Part shown: piece after piece, positions 9,607-17,591 of the stretch
Layout of the letters: every line of letters starts with the position of its first letter
Position numbering within the stretch: the stretch's first letter is position 1
Notes under the pieces: model-generated
What the model was told of the DNA's origin: nothing
What the model saw: only the letters and a program-made list of their open reading frames with translations
Databases searched by the model: none
Assembly: GCA_964427415.1 (NCBI GenBank)
Contig: CAYRUH010000007.1
Coordinates: 1 to 64,000, forward strand
Origin: Lentisalinibacter sp964427415
Lineage (GTDB): Bacteria > Pseudomonadota > Gammaproteobacteria > Steroidobacterales > Woeseiaceae
DNA: 64,000 nt
Direction of reading: 5' to 3'
Program-made: the position numbers and the translations under genes

Positions 9607-10150
9607 CGGCCGCCTCCAGCGCATGCCGGAGTTCCGCCAGGTCGAGCCGATACCAGCGGTCCTGATTGTTCACCACGACCCAGGAGATGCCGCCCGCGAG
9701 CAATCCGAGCACAGTCGTGCCGAAAGCCAGTATGAGCCGTTCGGAGAGTGAAGACAGATCGTTCTCTGCCAGCGCCACCAGCGCCGGCCCGAGCGGAATC
9801 AGGGTGCCGGCCAGCCCGAGCGCGGGCCCGAGCCGCACCCACATGCGGGCCCGGTCGACACGCCGGGCCAGCGCCGCCTCGGTGCGATCCAGCAGCAGCC
9901 AGGGATCAGCCGAGGATTCCTTGCCGTGCTGATCGCGCCATTCCCGGATACCGTGACGCCGCGCCATCGATGGTGGAATTTCCCGGAGATTGTGCAGCGA
10001 CACGGCCGGTGCCCGCCGCTCGCGCGCTTCGATGGCCAGTTCGCCGACGAGAAAGGCGCTCCGTGTCACACCGATCAGCAGCGTGATCACGACGGGCCAG
10101 AGCAGCACACTGGTGAGCGCGTAAACGGCAGTCAGCAGCGGATCGATCAT
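9599..10150 (-). CDS. MotA/TolQ/ExbB-family proton channel protein
   Basis: 183 residues. N-terminal transmembrane segment 'LTSVLLWPVVITLLIGVT', a cytoplasmic loop, then the hallmark pair of helices: 'RLGPALGLAGTLIPLGPAL' and 'LAFGTTVLGLLAGGISWVVV'. These match the MotA/TolQ/ExbB channel domain. First gene of the tight unit that continues into the DUF2149 protein, the CobN-like chelatase and the receptor; the 161-bp gap before it may contain a promoter. Probably the channel half of a dedicated energiser for the downstream receptor or chelatase. The upstream ribosome site is weak, so the start is only moderately certain. Confidence 0.87.
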   Translation of the reverse strand: MIDPLLTAVYALTSVLLWPVVITLLIGVTRSAFLVGELAIEARERRAPAVSLHNLREIPPSMARRHGIREWRDQHGKESSADPWLLLDRTEAALARRVDRARMWVRLGPALGLAGTLIPLGPALVALAENDLSSLSERLILAFGTTVLGLLAGGISWVVVNNQDRWYRLDLAELRHALEAADG

Positions 10151-10311
10151 CGGGTCGGCCTGCAGTCAATTCCGGGACCGACCGTAGCACAACTTTACTA
10201 ATCGTGATACGCGCTAAAACCTGCGATCAGTCAGTAATAACCGAAGCGAGGCGCGCCGTATCTTTGACGGTTCCGTGTCTTCGAGTCGGGCCCTGCTCTG
10301 CGACCGTCCCG

Positions 10312-10899
10312 TCAATCGCGACGAAAGGACAGCGAGAAAGACACCGGTACCTCCGGCGTGATTCCGTCCAGACCGGCTACCTTGCGCAGCTGTTCAAGCC
10401 CCTGGTCCAGCTCCAGCGCCGAGGTGCTGACGATCACCGGCCGCGCGCTCGCCACACGAAGCCGGTTTGGGGCCGAGCGAGTCACCAGCACTGTGGCCGT
10501 CAGAGGCACCTCGATACCCTGTACGGCCAGCGTCCCGACCACCTCCTGCTCGGTCGACGCACCGACCGCCAGCTCCTCGGCGATCGCCGGACTCACGCCG
10601 GCCCTGAACACGGCATGGGGGAAGCGTACGACCTCAAACAGCATCTTGCGCATGCGCTCGTCGCGGATCTCAATGCGCGTGTCAACGCTTGCCAGGTCGA
10701 CGATCAGCTCAGCACCGCGGTCGTCCAGTCGGCCCTCGATACTGCGGAAGCGGTGACCCTCGGCGGTCGAACCGTTCTTCACGGAGACGAAACCGAGCGT
10801 CGAAGCGCCGGAGTCGAGGGTCCAGTCTGCCAGTACTTCGGTACCGGCGAGGAGCATTGCGGCGGCGAGCAGGGCGCGCAGAGCGCGGGCATTGAGCAT
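10312..10899 (-). CDS. YceI-family periplasmic protein
   Basis: 195 residues with a signal peptide ('ALRALLAAAMLLAGTEVLA') followed directly by the YceI lipocalin-like start 'DWTLDSGASTLGFVSVKNGS'. Further family segments include 'RIEIRDERMRKMLFEV' and 'VVGTLAVQGIEVPLTATV'. YceI proteins are secreted beta-barrels that bind polyisoprenoids or similar amphiphiles; their role is poorly defined. Here it lies between the SnoaL-like lipoprotein and the ExbB-like gene, all on the minus strand, so it may belong to the metal-starvation transcript. The gaps on both sides (76 and 161 bp) also allow an independent promoter. Confidence 0.87.
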   Translation of the reverse strand: MLNARALRALLAAAMLLAGTEVLADWTLDSGASTLGFVSVKNGSTAEGHRFRSIEGRLDDRGAELIVDLASVDTRIEIRDERMRKMLFEVVRFPHAVFRAGVSPAIAEELAVGASTEQEVVGTLAVQGIEVPLTATVLVTRSAPNRLRVASARPVIVSTSALELDQGLEQLRKVAGLDGITPEVPVSFSLSFRRD

Positions 10900-10975
10900 G
10901 GGAGATTCTCCTTGAACACAGTACTCGAAGGCACGACCGACAGCCTGAAGCGGCGTGGATTATCCTGCCTCTTTG

Positions 10976-11521
10976 CTACTCCGGGTCATAAGGCAGCGAG
11001 GAGTGATGCAGCACGATCACCAGGTCCCCGTCCTCGGCGCGCTCGTAGCCGAGGCTGTACTCCGCCTTTACCTCGTCACCCGCGGTGGTCGTGAAGTAGT
11101 AGTTACCCATGGCCATGGCGCTGTCGCTGTCAATGACCGTAGCGTGGTTCTCCCAGCGCACGTCCGTGTAGGGGGCGAGCGCGAAGCCCTTGTCTTCCGC
11201 GATCGATCCGCCGACGAAGTAGGACAGTGCCTCGGTCAGAGTTTCGCGAAACTGGTCCTCCGCGGCCAGCGTCGGCTTGAACAGCACCGGCCGGTCGCCG
11301 TAGGCGTAGAACTGCTCGATATGCTCCCGCGCCGCCGCTTCGACGTCACCGCCCTGCGTATGCAGCCGGCCGATCCTGACGATGCCCTGTCCCCACGCCT
11401 GCTGGGCCGCGGCGACCTGCGCAGCGGTAATCCCGGCGCTGCCGTCAGCGGATGCGCCGCAGGCGGACGTCAGAATGACCGCCGCCGCAGCGGCGATCTT
11501 CGCTTTTCTCGTTGCCAACAT
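10976..11521 (-). CDS. SnoaL/CaMKII-association-like lipoprotein
   Basis: 181 residues. The ATG at 11521 follows GGAGG with six-base spacing and opens a lipoprotein signal 'KIAAAAAVILTSAC', with the lipobox Cys about 20 residues in. The mature part includes 'AAREHIEQFYAYGDRPVLFK', 'VRWENHATVIDSDSAMAMGN' and ends '..VLHHSSLPYDPE'; the 'HHSSLP' ending is typical of the SnoaL-like/CaMKII-association fold. I recall homologs sometimes labelled phosphoribosyl-AMP cyclohydrolase in databases, but HisI metal-binding motifs are not seen. It lies downstream of zur, so zinc-responsive expression is plausible. Molecular function unknown. Confidence 0.72.
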   Translation of the reverse strand: MLATRKAKIAAAAAVILTSACGASADGSAGITAAQVAAAQQAWGQGIVRIGRLHTQGGDVEAAAREHIEQFYAYGDRPVLFKPTLAAEDQFRETLTEALSYFVGGSIAEDKGFALAPYTDVRWENHATVIDSDSAMAMGNYYFTTTAGDEVKAEYSLGYERAEDGDLVIVLHHSSLPYDPE

Positions 11522-11650
11522 TGTATTCCTCCAGTTCGAAAACGGGTTGCTACTGCTACGGCTGAACACCGCCGGATGCAGGATCCCCAGCCGTAGTCCG
11601 GGCGAAGGTAGCAGCGCAAAACACTTAAATAAAACAGATTATCGAGAACA

Positions 11651-12190
11651 TCATGTTCGCTTTTTCTTTTCAGGAAATGCGTCAGGATCACCGCGCAGCG
11701 CTCTCCCCGTGACGCACGGCGACTGTCTGTCCGCACAGCTGCCGCAAAGACCCTTGACCTCAACGACCGCATTCTCCGGCCGGAACCCGTGCTGGTCCGC
11801 AATCTTGTTCAGCAACGTCCCCAGGCGCCTCGACTCGATCTCGTCAACATGACCGCAATCGGAACAAACCAGGTACTGGCTTTCATGAGCCTGCCCGGGA
11901 TGGTTGCAAGGCAGATAGGCATGCGCGGACTCCAGTCTGTGAACCAGACCGAGCCGCATGAGGAAATCCAGATGCCGGTAAACGGTTGTCGGCGCGATCC
12001 TGCGATTCTGCCGTTCTGCCAACAAAGCGATCAGCTCGTAGGCAGACAGCGGACGGTCGCTGGCACAGAGGACCTCATAGACCGTCAAACGGGCTGATGT
12101 CAATCGCTCGCCTCTCTCGGCGCAACGCAACTCGGCGAGCTTGCGCCGTTTCGAATCCAGGCGTTGTGTTGTCACAGCAGTCTCGACCAA
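11651..12190 (-). CDS. zur: Fur-family regulator, Zur type
   Basis: 179 residues from a TTG start at 12190, chosen because AGGAG lies seven bases upstream; no ATG gives the full N-terminus. Winged helix ~res 28-90 with 'IAPTTVYRHLDFLMRLGLV'. Metal residues: structural zinc pairs C109/C112 ('CSDC') and C149/C152 ('CGSC'), plus a sensor region 'LPCNHPGQAHESQYLVC'. The early Cys/His cluster and relatives suggest Zur rather than Fur or PerR. It sits inside a run of genes with zinc-uptake character and a matching palindrome is found at 15653-15673, so autoregulation with the locus is likely. Zinc specificity is inferred from context. Confidence 0.82.
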   Translation of the reverse strand: MVETAVTTQRLDSKRRKLAELRCAERGERLTSARLTVYEVLCASDRPLSAYELIALLAERQNRRIAPTTVYRHLDFLMRLGLVHRLESAHAYLPCNHPGQAHESQYLVCSDCGHVDEIESRRLGTLLNKIADQHGFRPENAVVEVKGLCGSCADRQSPCVTGRALRGDPDAFPEKKKRT

Positions 12191-12248
12191 TCTGCGTCTC
12201 CTGCAACCTGAGCCCGTCAGCCAGTCTCTGAGTGAATGAACTCTGCGG

Positions 12249-13184
12249 CTACGGGCTTACGAGACGGGCGTCATACAGACGGTATACGACACCGACCTCG
12301 CTCTTTTGCTGCGGCTCGAAGCGTCCCTCGACCACCACCGGATCCCAGGACACCTCGATACCCTCGTCCGCAAAGACTTCCACGGCGCCTGCCGGCCCGC
12401 CGGGGACATGAAAAAAACAGCTTGGAGGATTCGATGTGAGCAGAAAACGACGCTGCTTTAGTTCCGGCTCCAGCGGCATCATGAAACCCGACAGCTTGAC
12501 CGTCCGTCCGGCATGCTCCGAAATCGCCGTCGGAAATTCGGCAACCAGCACCCAATCCTCATACCGGATCCTCGCCTGCATGAGTTCTTCCCAGGGCAGA
12601 CCGCCCTCTACGGCCGGTGGCGCCGGAAATCCCGCGGCCCGCAGGCTGATGAGGTTGACCATGATTTCGGTACTCGCCCCGCCGAACTCGACCGTGATCC
12701 GGTCCAGGCCCATCTCTCCGCCGACCACTGCGAACTCGACCATTCCCCGCTCGTCTGACGTCGACCGCGGCGAAACCTCCGCCGGTTCCAGCAACTGACT
12801 GGTCCCCTCGATAGAGAAGGCTGGCGCGGCACCCTCGACCGGTCGGCCATTGCCGGTCTCGAGCTGTACCGCCAGGTAGGCATAGTCACGCTCCAGCAGA
12901 TCGATGACATAACGTCCCCGCTCGTCGTGGTAGCCGGCCTCGGCCAGGACCTCGATCCTGACATCGACTGCCTCGGCCGCGCTCACCGGTTGCGCGGGCC
13001 GCGGGCGCGGATTCTCTTCTTCGTACGCGGGCGGCTCGGCCGCCAGTTCCTCCGCCGTTAGCCCGGAACGCGGCGGCTCTGCATCGGCTGCGGGTTCCTG
13101 GCCACAGCCGGGCGCGGCCGCCGCGAATATCACAGCGATTCCCCAGCGAAGCACAGACACGTTCCGGGGCCGCGACACCATCAT
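12249..13184 (-). CDS. Exported DUF3299-containing protein
   Basis: About 311 residues. Start at the ATG at 13184 (a second ATG follows at once), overlapping the permease stop as ATGA, with GGAGG just upstream; a longer frame to 13466 only shadows the permease. N-terminal hydrophobic export signal ends near 'AAPGCGQEP', possibly a lipobox. The middle looks like an Ig/carrier-type domain; residues ~185-310 are the DUF3299 domain with 'KLSGFMMPLEPELKQRRFLL' and 'PPSCFFHVPGGPAGAVEV'. DUF3299 proteins accompany the ABC genes of Zur-regulated zinc clusters (V. cholerae zrg, P. aeruginosa PA4063-PA4066). Probably a periplasmic accessory factor; no biochemical role is known to me. Confidence 0.82.
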   Translation of the reverse strand: MMVSRPRNVSVLRWGIAVIFAAAAPGCGQEPAADAEPPRSGLTAEELAAEPPAYEEENPRPRPAQPVSAAEAVDVRIEVLAEAGYHDERGRYVIDLLERDYAYLAVQLETGNGRPVEGAAPAFSIEGTSQLLEPAEVSPRSTSDERGMVEFAVVGGEMGLDRITVEFGGASTEIMVNLISLRAAGFPAPPAVEGGLPWEELMQARIRYEDWVLVAEFPTAISEHAGRTVKLSGFMMPLEPELKQRRFLLTSNPPSCFFHVPGGPAGAVEVFADEGIEVSWDPVVVEGRFEPQQKSEVGVVYRLYDARLVSP

Positions 13185-14458
13185 CCCTCCGCCAGCGTTC
13201 TGGCCACATCTGTCCGGTAGGCCTGCACCGCGGGTATCGCCGCGGCGATGATGCCTACGCTGAGCAAGCCCACGATCAGAAGGCTCTCGGCCGGTATCCA
13301 CGTCCATCCGGTCAATGCGACACCCCGCGTGCTTTCCAGCCATACGCCGAGGAGCGCCACGGCGCCATGGCCGACCAGGAAACCCAGTGCAACCCCTGCC
13401 GCCGACAATAGCAGCCCTTCGAGCAACAGCGCCATCAGCAGCTCCCATCGTGTTGCTCCCAGACAACGGAGCATGGCCAGGTCGCCTCGCCGCGCACGCA
13501 GGGAACCGTACAGCGCCGCGAACACTGAAAGACCCGCCGTCAGAATCAACACCCAGGCGAACGCGCGCAGGCCGTCCAGGCCGATACCCACCAACTGCAG
13601 TATCCGTGCGATCTCCGCCGCGGGTGAGGCGGCCTGAAGGGCTCCGGCCGCGTTCACCTCGCGTGGCAGGGTCATGGCTGCCAACGGCGATTGATAGCGG
13701 ATCAGCATCGCCGTGATCTCCCGATCCGTGTCAGGATGATTTTCCTCCGCTGCGTGCTCGTGGTCGGACTCATGGTCGTGTGCGTCCTCAGCATGCCCGT
13801 GATCTTCCTCCGGCTCGTGTCCATCAGCGTGTGCTACCGCCTCATCTGCGTGGAGATCCCACACGCTCTCCAGTGACGTCAGTATCAGACGGTCGAGCAC
13901 GGTTCCGGTGGGGGCGAGAACACCGACCACGCGATAGGGCTGCGCGTCGTGGCTGTGAGCTGCGCCGGCGAGCCCGTGCGCGCCCGCGAATCCGGACCCG
14001 ACATCGAGACCGGCAGCGGTGGCCGCCGCCGATCCGGCCACCGCCTCCATGGATGCTTCCCAGAACCGCCCGGCGGCCAGCTCGGCACCATAAAGCGCTG
14101 CGTAGGCTTTGGTTGTCCCGACGATCCGGAAACTCCGGTAACTGTCGCCCAACGACACAGGAACCGCGCTTTCGACGCGAGAATCGTCTGCCCAGCGGTC
14201 CGCTTGTCGCTGTGGAATATTTCCTGGCGGGACATCGGCATGGTAGACCGTGGCGAGCACGAGCTGGACGGGGCTGCCCCGCGCGCCCAGCACGAGATCG
14301 ATGCCGCGGGCATCCCGTGACAGTGTCTCCGACAGCTGTGCCCCGGTCAGGAGCAACAGGACGATACTCGCCGTGCCAAGCCCCATCAGCACCACATTCA
14401 CCGCAGTCGTGAGCGGAGCGAGGCCCAGGTTCGCGAGCGCGAGCCGCAGCCAGGTCAC
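13181..14458 (-). CDS. ABC transporter permease (FtsX/MacB-like) with histidine-rich periplasmic loop
   Basis: 425 residues. Four transmembrane segments in the FtsX/LolC arrangement: one near the N-terminus ('LTTAVNVVLMGLGTASIVLL') and three after residue ~300 ('LLLEGLLLSAAGVALGFLVG'). The large periplasmic domain carries at residues ~203-245 a stretch with ten His and many Asp/Glu, for example 'HGHAEDAHDHESDHEHAAEE', an obvious divalent-metal binding segment. The gene overlaps its ATPase (ATGA) upstream and the DUF3299 gene downstream. Membership in a Zur-type cluster and the His-rich loop support zinc handling; whether it imports zinc or acts as a mechanotransmitter like MacB is unclear. 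Confidence 0.88.
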   Translation of the reverse strand: MTWLRLALANLGLAPLTTAVNVVLMGLGTASIVLLLLTGAQLSETLSRDARGIDLVLGARGSPVQLVLATVYHADVPPGNIPQRQADRWADDSRVESAVPVSLGDSYRSFRIVGTTKAYAALYGAELAAGRFWEASMEAVAGSAAATAAGLDVGSGFAGAHGLAGAAHSHDAQPYRVVGVLAPTGTVLDRLILTSLESVWDLHADEAVAHADGHEPEEDHGHAEDAHDHESDHEHAAEENHPDTDREITAMLIRYQSPLAAMTLPREVNAAGALQAASPAAEIARILQLVGIGLDGLRAFAWVLILTAGLSVFAALYGSLRARRGDLAMLRCLGATRWELLMALLLEGLLLSAAGVALGFLVGHGAVALLGVWLESTRGVALTGWTWIPAESLLIVGLLSVGIIAAAIPAVQAYRTDVARTLAEG

Positions 14459-15141
14459 GGCGGCACCGCCATGTCGAATTCGCGCTGCAGGCGACCGCGC
14501 ACCCGCTGATCATGAGTGACGATCACCAGGGCCGCGCCGACGGCCGCGACCGAGTCTCGCAACAGATCCAGCGCCTCCTCGGCGTGACGATCATCCAGCG
14601 CCGAGGTCGGCTCGTCGGCCATCACCAGACGGGGCTCGTGCACCAGTGCGCGTGCAATCGCGACCCGTTGCGCCTGTCCGTGGCTCAGCATCGACGGCCT
14701 GCGCTTCTCGAGACCGGCCAGACCGAGTCGATCGAAGACGATTCGCACCCGCGCCGGATCGACCCGGACGCCGGCAAGCCGTTGTGCAAGCAGCACGTTC
14801 TCGCGGACCGTCAACGCCGGTAACAGGTGAAAGCGCTGGAACACGAGGCCGATATTGCGGCCGCGAAAGCGGTCCAGATCGCTGGCGCGCAGCGCCGAGA
14901 GGTCCTGCCCCAGTATGCGGATGACCCCCGCACCGGGACCTATCAGACCCGCCAGCAGATGCAGCAGTGTGGTCTTGCCGCAACCGGAGGGTCCGATCAC
15001 CGCCATACTCTCGCCCTGGCCCAGGCCAAGGTGCTCTACGGCGACGACCGGGTGCTCACCGTAGCCGAAGCGCAGGTCAGCAACAGCGATGGCCGGGGTC
15101 GCGGGCACAGCGAGCCCTCCGGCTACTGGTTCGCGACGCAT
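14455..15141 (-). CDS. ABC transporter ATP-binding protein (LolD/MacB-like)
   Basis: About 228 residues from an ATG at 15141; the frame extends 16 codons further into the MerC-like gene without improving homology, and the local ribosome site (GAGG, very close) is poor, so the start is uncertain. Walker A 'GPSGCGKTT', signature 'LSHGQAQR', Walker B 'RLVMADEPTSALDD' and the switch His in 'LVIVTHDQ'. The sequence is of the LolD/MacB ATPase class, which fits the FtsX-type permease it overlaps by 4 bp. It overlaps the end of the MerC-like gene by 19 bp. Energises the His-rich permease. Confidence 0.9.
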   Translation of the reverse strand: MRREPVAGGLAVPATPAIAVADLRFGYGEHPVVAVEHLGLGQGESMAVIGPSGCGKTTLLHLLAGLIGPGAGVIRILGQDLSALRASDLDRFRGRNIGLVFQRFHLLPALTVRENVLLAQRLAGVRVDPARVRIVFDRLGLAGLEKRRPSMLSHGQAQRVAIARALVHEPRLVMADEPTSALDDRHAEEALDLLRDSVAAVGAALVIVTHDQRVRGRLQREFDMAVPP

Positions 15142-15548
15142 GCCTCGCCACGGCGCCGCATAGCGGTGCGATGTCGGGCCCAGCGCCAAAGATGGGCTGC
15201 GCCCAGAAGCAGCGCTCCGGCAACGGTGATCGGCTGCTCAAAGGCCGCTACGGTACCGCTAAACGCCGCCAGCAACAGCAGTGCAAGGCCGCTCAATGCA
15301 GCGATTATGAAGACGCTCGCGCCCTGCATTGGCAGAGACTGCCAGACAATCCACAGCGTCACGGGTGCCGCCAGCAGCACCAGCGCCCGGTGCACCAGCG
15401 GCGTCTCCGATAGCTGGCCGGCCAGTGGCAGCAACGTGGCGAGTAGCGGCAGCGCCAGGCAATGAATCAGGCAAAGTGTCGACAGCGCGGCCGCGTACAG
15501 ATCCAGGCGACCGGCTACCCGACCGAGCGGCCTGCTAGACGTATTCAC
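15123..15548 (-). CDS. MerC-domain inner-membrane protein
   Basis: 141 residues with four predicted transmembrane helices. The first carries 'STLCLIHCLALPLLATLLP', the Cys/His-bearing motif of MerC-domain proteins; later helices are 'LVLLAAPVTLWIVWQSL' and 'ALSGLALLLLAAFSG'. MerC proper transports Hg(II), but no other mer gene is present, and MerC-domain proteins also occur in zinc-responsive clusters. First gene leftward of the Zur-box-like palindrome and overlapping the ABC ATPase, so it probably belongs to the zinc operon. Substrate is inferred from context only. Confidence 0.8.
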   Translation of the reverse strand: MNTSSRPLGRVAGRLDLYAAALSTLCLIHCLALPLLATLLPLAGQLSETPLVHRALVLLAAPVTLWIVWQSLPMQGASVFIIAALSGLALLLLAAFSGTVAAFEQPITVAGALLLGAAHLWRWARHRTAMRRRGEACVANQ

Positions 15549-15652
15549 TTCGCGTCAGCCGCATGCCCGTACCAGGCCCCAGCGGCGCCGTAATACGACG
15601 CAACGAAATCTCATCAACCTCTCCCACAGGCCACTCCACTTGCCAATTCCAT

Positions 15653-15673
15653 ATGTAATGTTATAACGTTTTT
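15653..15673. promoter_or_regulatory. Zur-box-like palindrome in the bidirectional promoter
   Basis: The 150-bp region between the MerC-like gene (leftward) and the COG0523 gene (rightward) contains 'AATGTTATAACGTT', a near-perfect inverted repeat centred on GTTATAAC (15660-15667). Proteobacterial Zur boxes share the AATGTTATA half-site. TATAAC can serve as a -10 hexamer on either strand, so a bound repressor could block both directions. It is the only AT-rich site of this type in the locus, which also encodes Zur. Binding is inferred. Confidence 0.6.
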
Positions 15674-15698
15674 TGCTCAGCAGCAAAGGAGTCTGGTC

Positions 15699-16921
<1,223 letters not shown>

Positions 16922-16922
<1 letters not shown>

Positions 16923-17545
16923 TGCGTCAGGTGATAACAGATCAGTGGGGAGATCTTGCGGACATCTATGACGATGATGTGGAGTTCGTCAGCATTGCGC
17001 GCCCGGAGTCGCATGCGCTCCGGGCGGCGGCGTACGACCTCCTGGCATCGGCAGCAGAGGTTCAGGCGCAATGGACGCAGCCTGCGCGAGAACGTATCCA
17101 TATCACGCACGGACCCTGGCGGTCGCTCGGTGAGGAACTGCAGGCTGCGCTCGGCGCCGAAATTACAGAGGCCGTCGACATCCTCGCCGATCTATTGGGA
17201 TGCGCAGCCGCGGGAATCCGGGTCAGGACGCTGCGTGGTCCTATGTGCCCCCGCTTTCATGCGGATCGAGTGCCATGCCGCCTGCTGATCACCGTGGCCG
17301 GATCAGGTACCGAGTGGATCCCCGGTGACGACGTCGACCCGGACCTGCTCGCCGATCGGGCAAATGACGAGGTGCCGATCAAGCCGGGCGGGACGATCGG
17401 GACCCTGCACACCGGCTCATGGTCACTGCTCAAGGGCAGCAAATGGAGCGAAGGATTCCGCGGAGTCGTGCATCGGTCACCTCATCAGAACGATGCGCGA
17501 TTACTGGTGTCACTGGACCCGATCTTCACCCCGGTAATGCAGTAG
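16922..17545 (+). CDS. DUF1826 family protein
   Basis: 207 residues; ATG overlaps the GTPase stop (TGATG), so the two are translationally coupled. No signal peptide or membrane segment. Notable segments: 'RGPMCPRFHADRVPCRLLIT', with Cys and His residues that could bind metal, 'GSGTEWIPGDDV' and a C-terminal 'HRSPH'. The HxD followed later by an H resembles a cupin or dioxygenase-like metal site, but this is only a visual impression. DUF1826 genes repeatedly neighbour COG0523 GTPases in Zur-regulated clusters. Function unknown; a client or partner of the GTPase is the obvious guess. Confidence 0.82.
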
Positions 17546-17591
17546 AGCCCGGCGTCTTCCTCTTTCCCCTCCACACATTCGGAGTAGAACA

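Noticed and set aside
12249..13466. Longer start for the DUF3299 protein (to 13466)
   Set aside because: The extra 94 residues overlap the permease and are Arg-rich shadow sequence; a GGAGG site and export signal support 13184.
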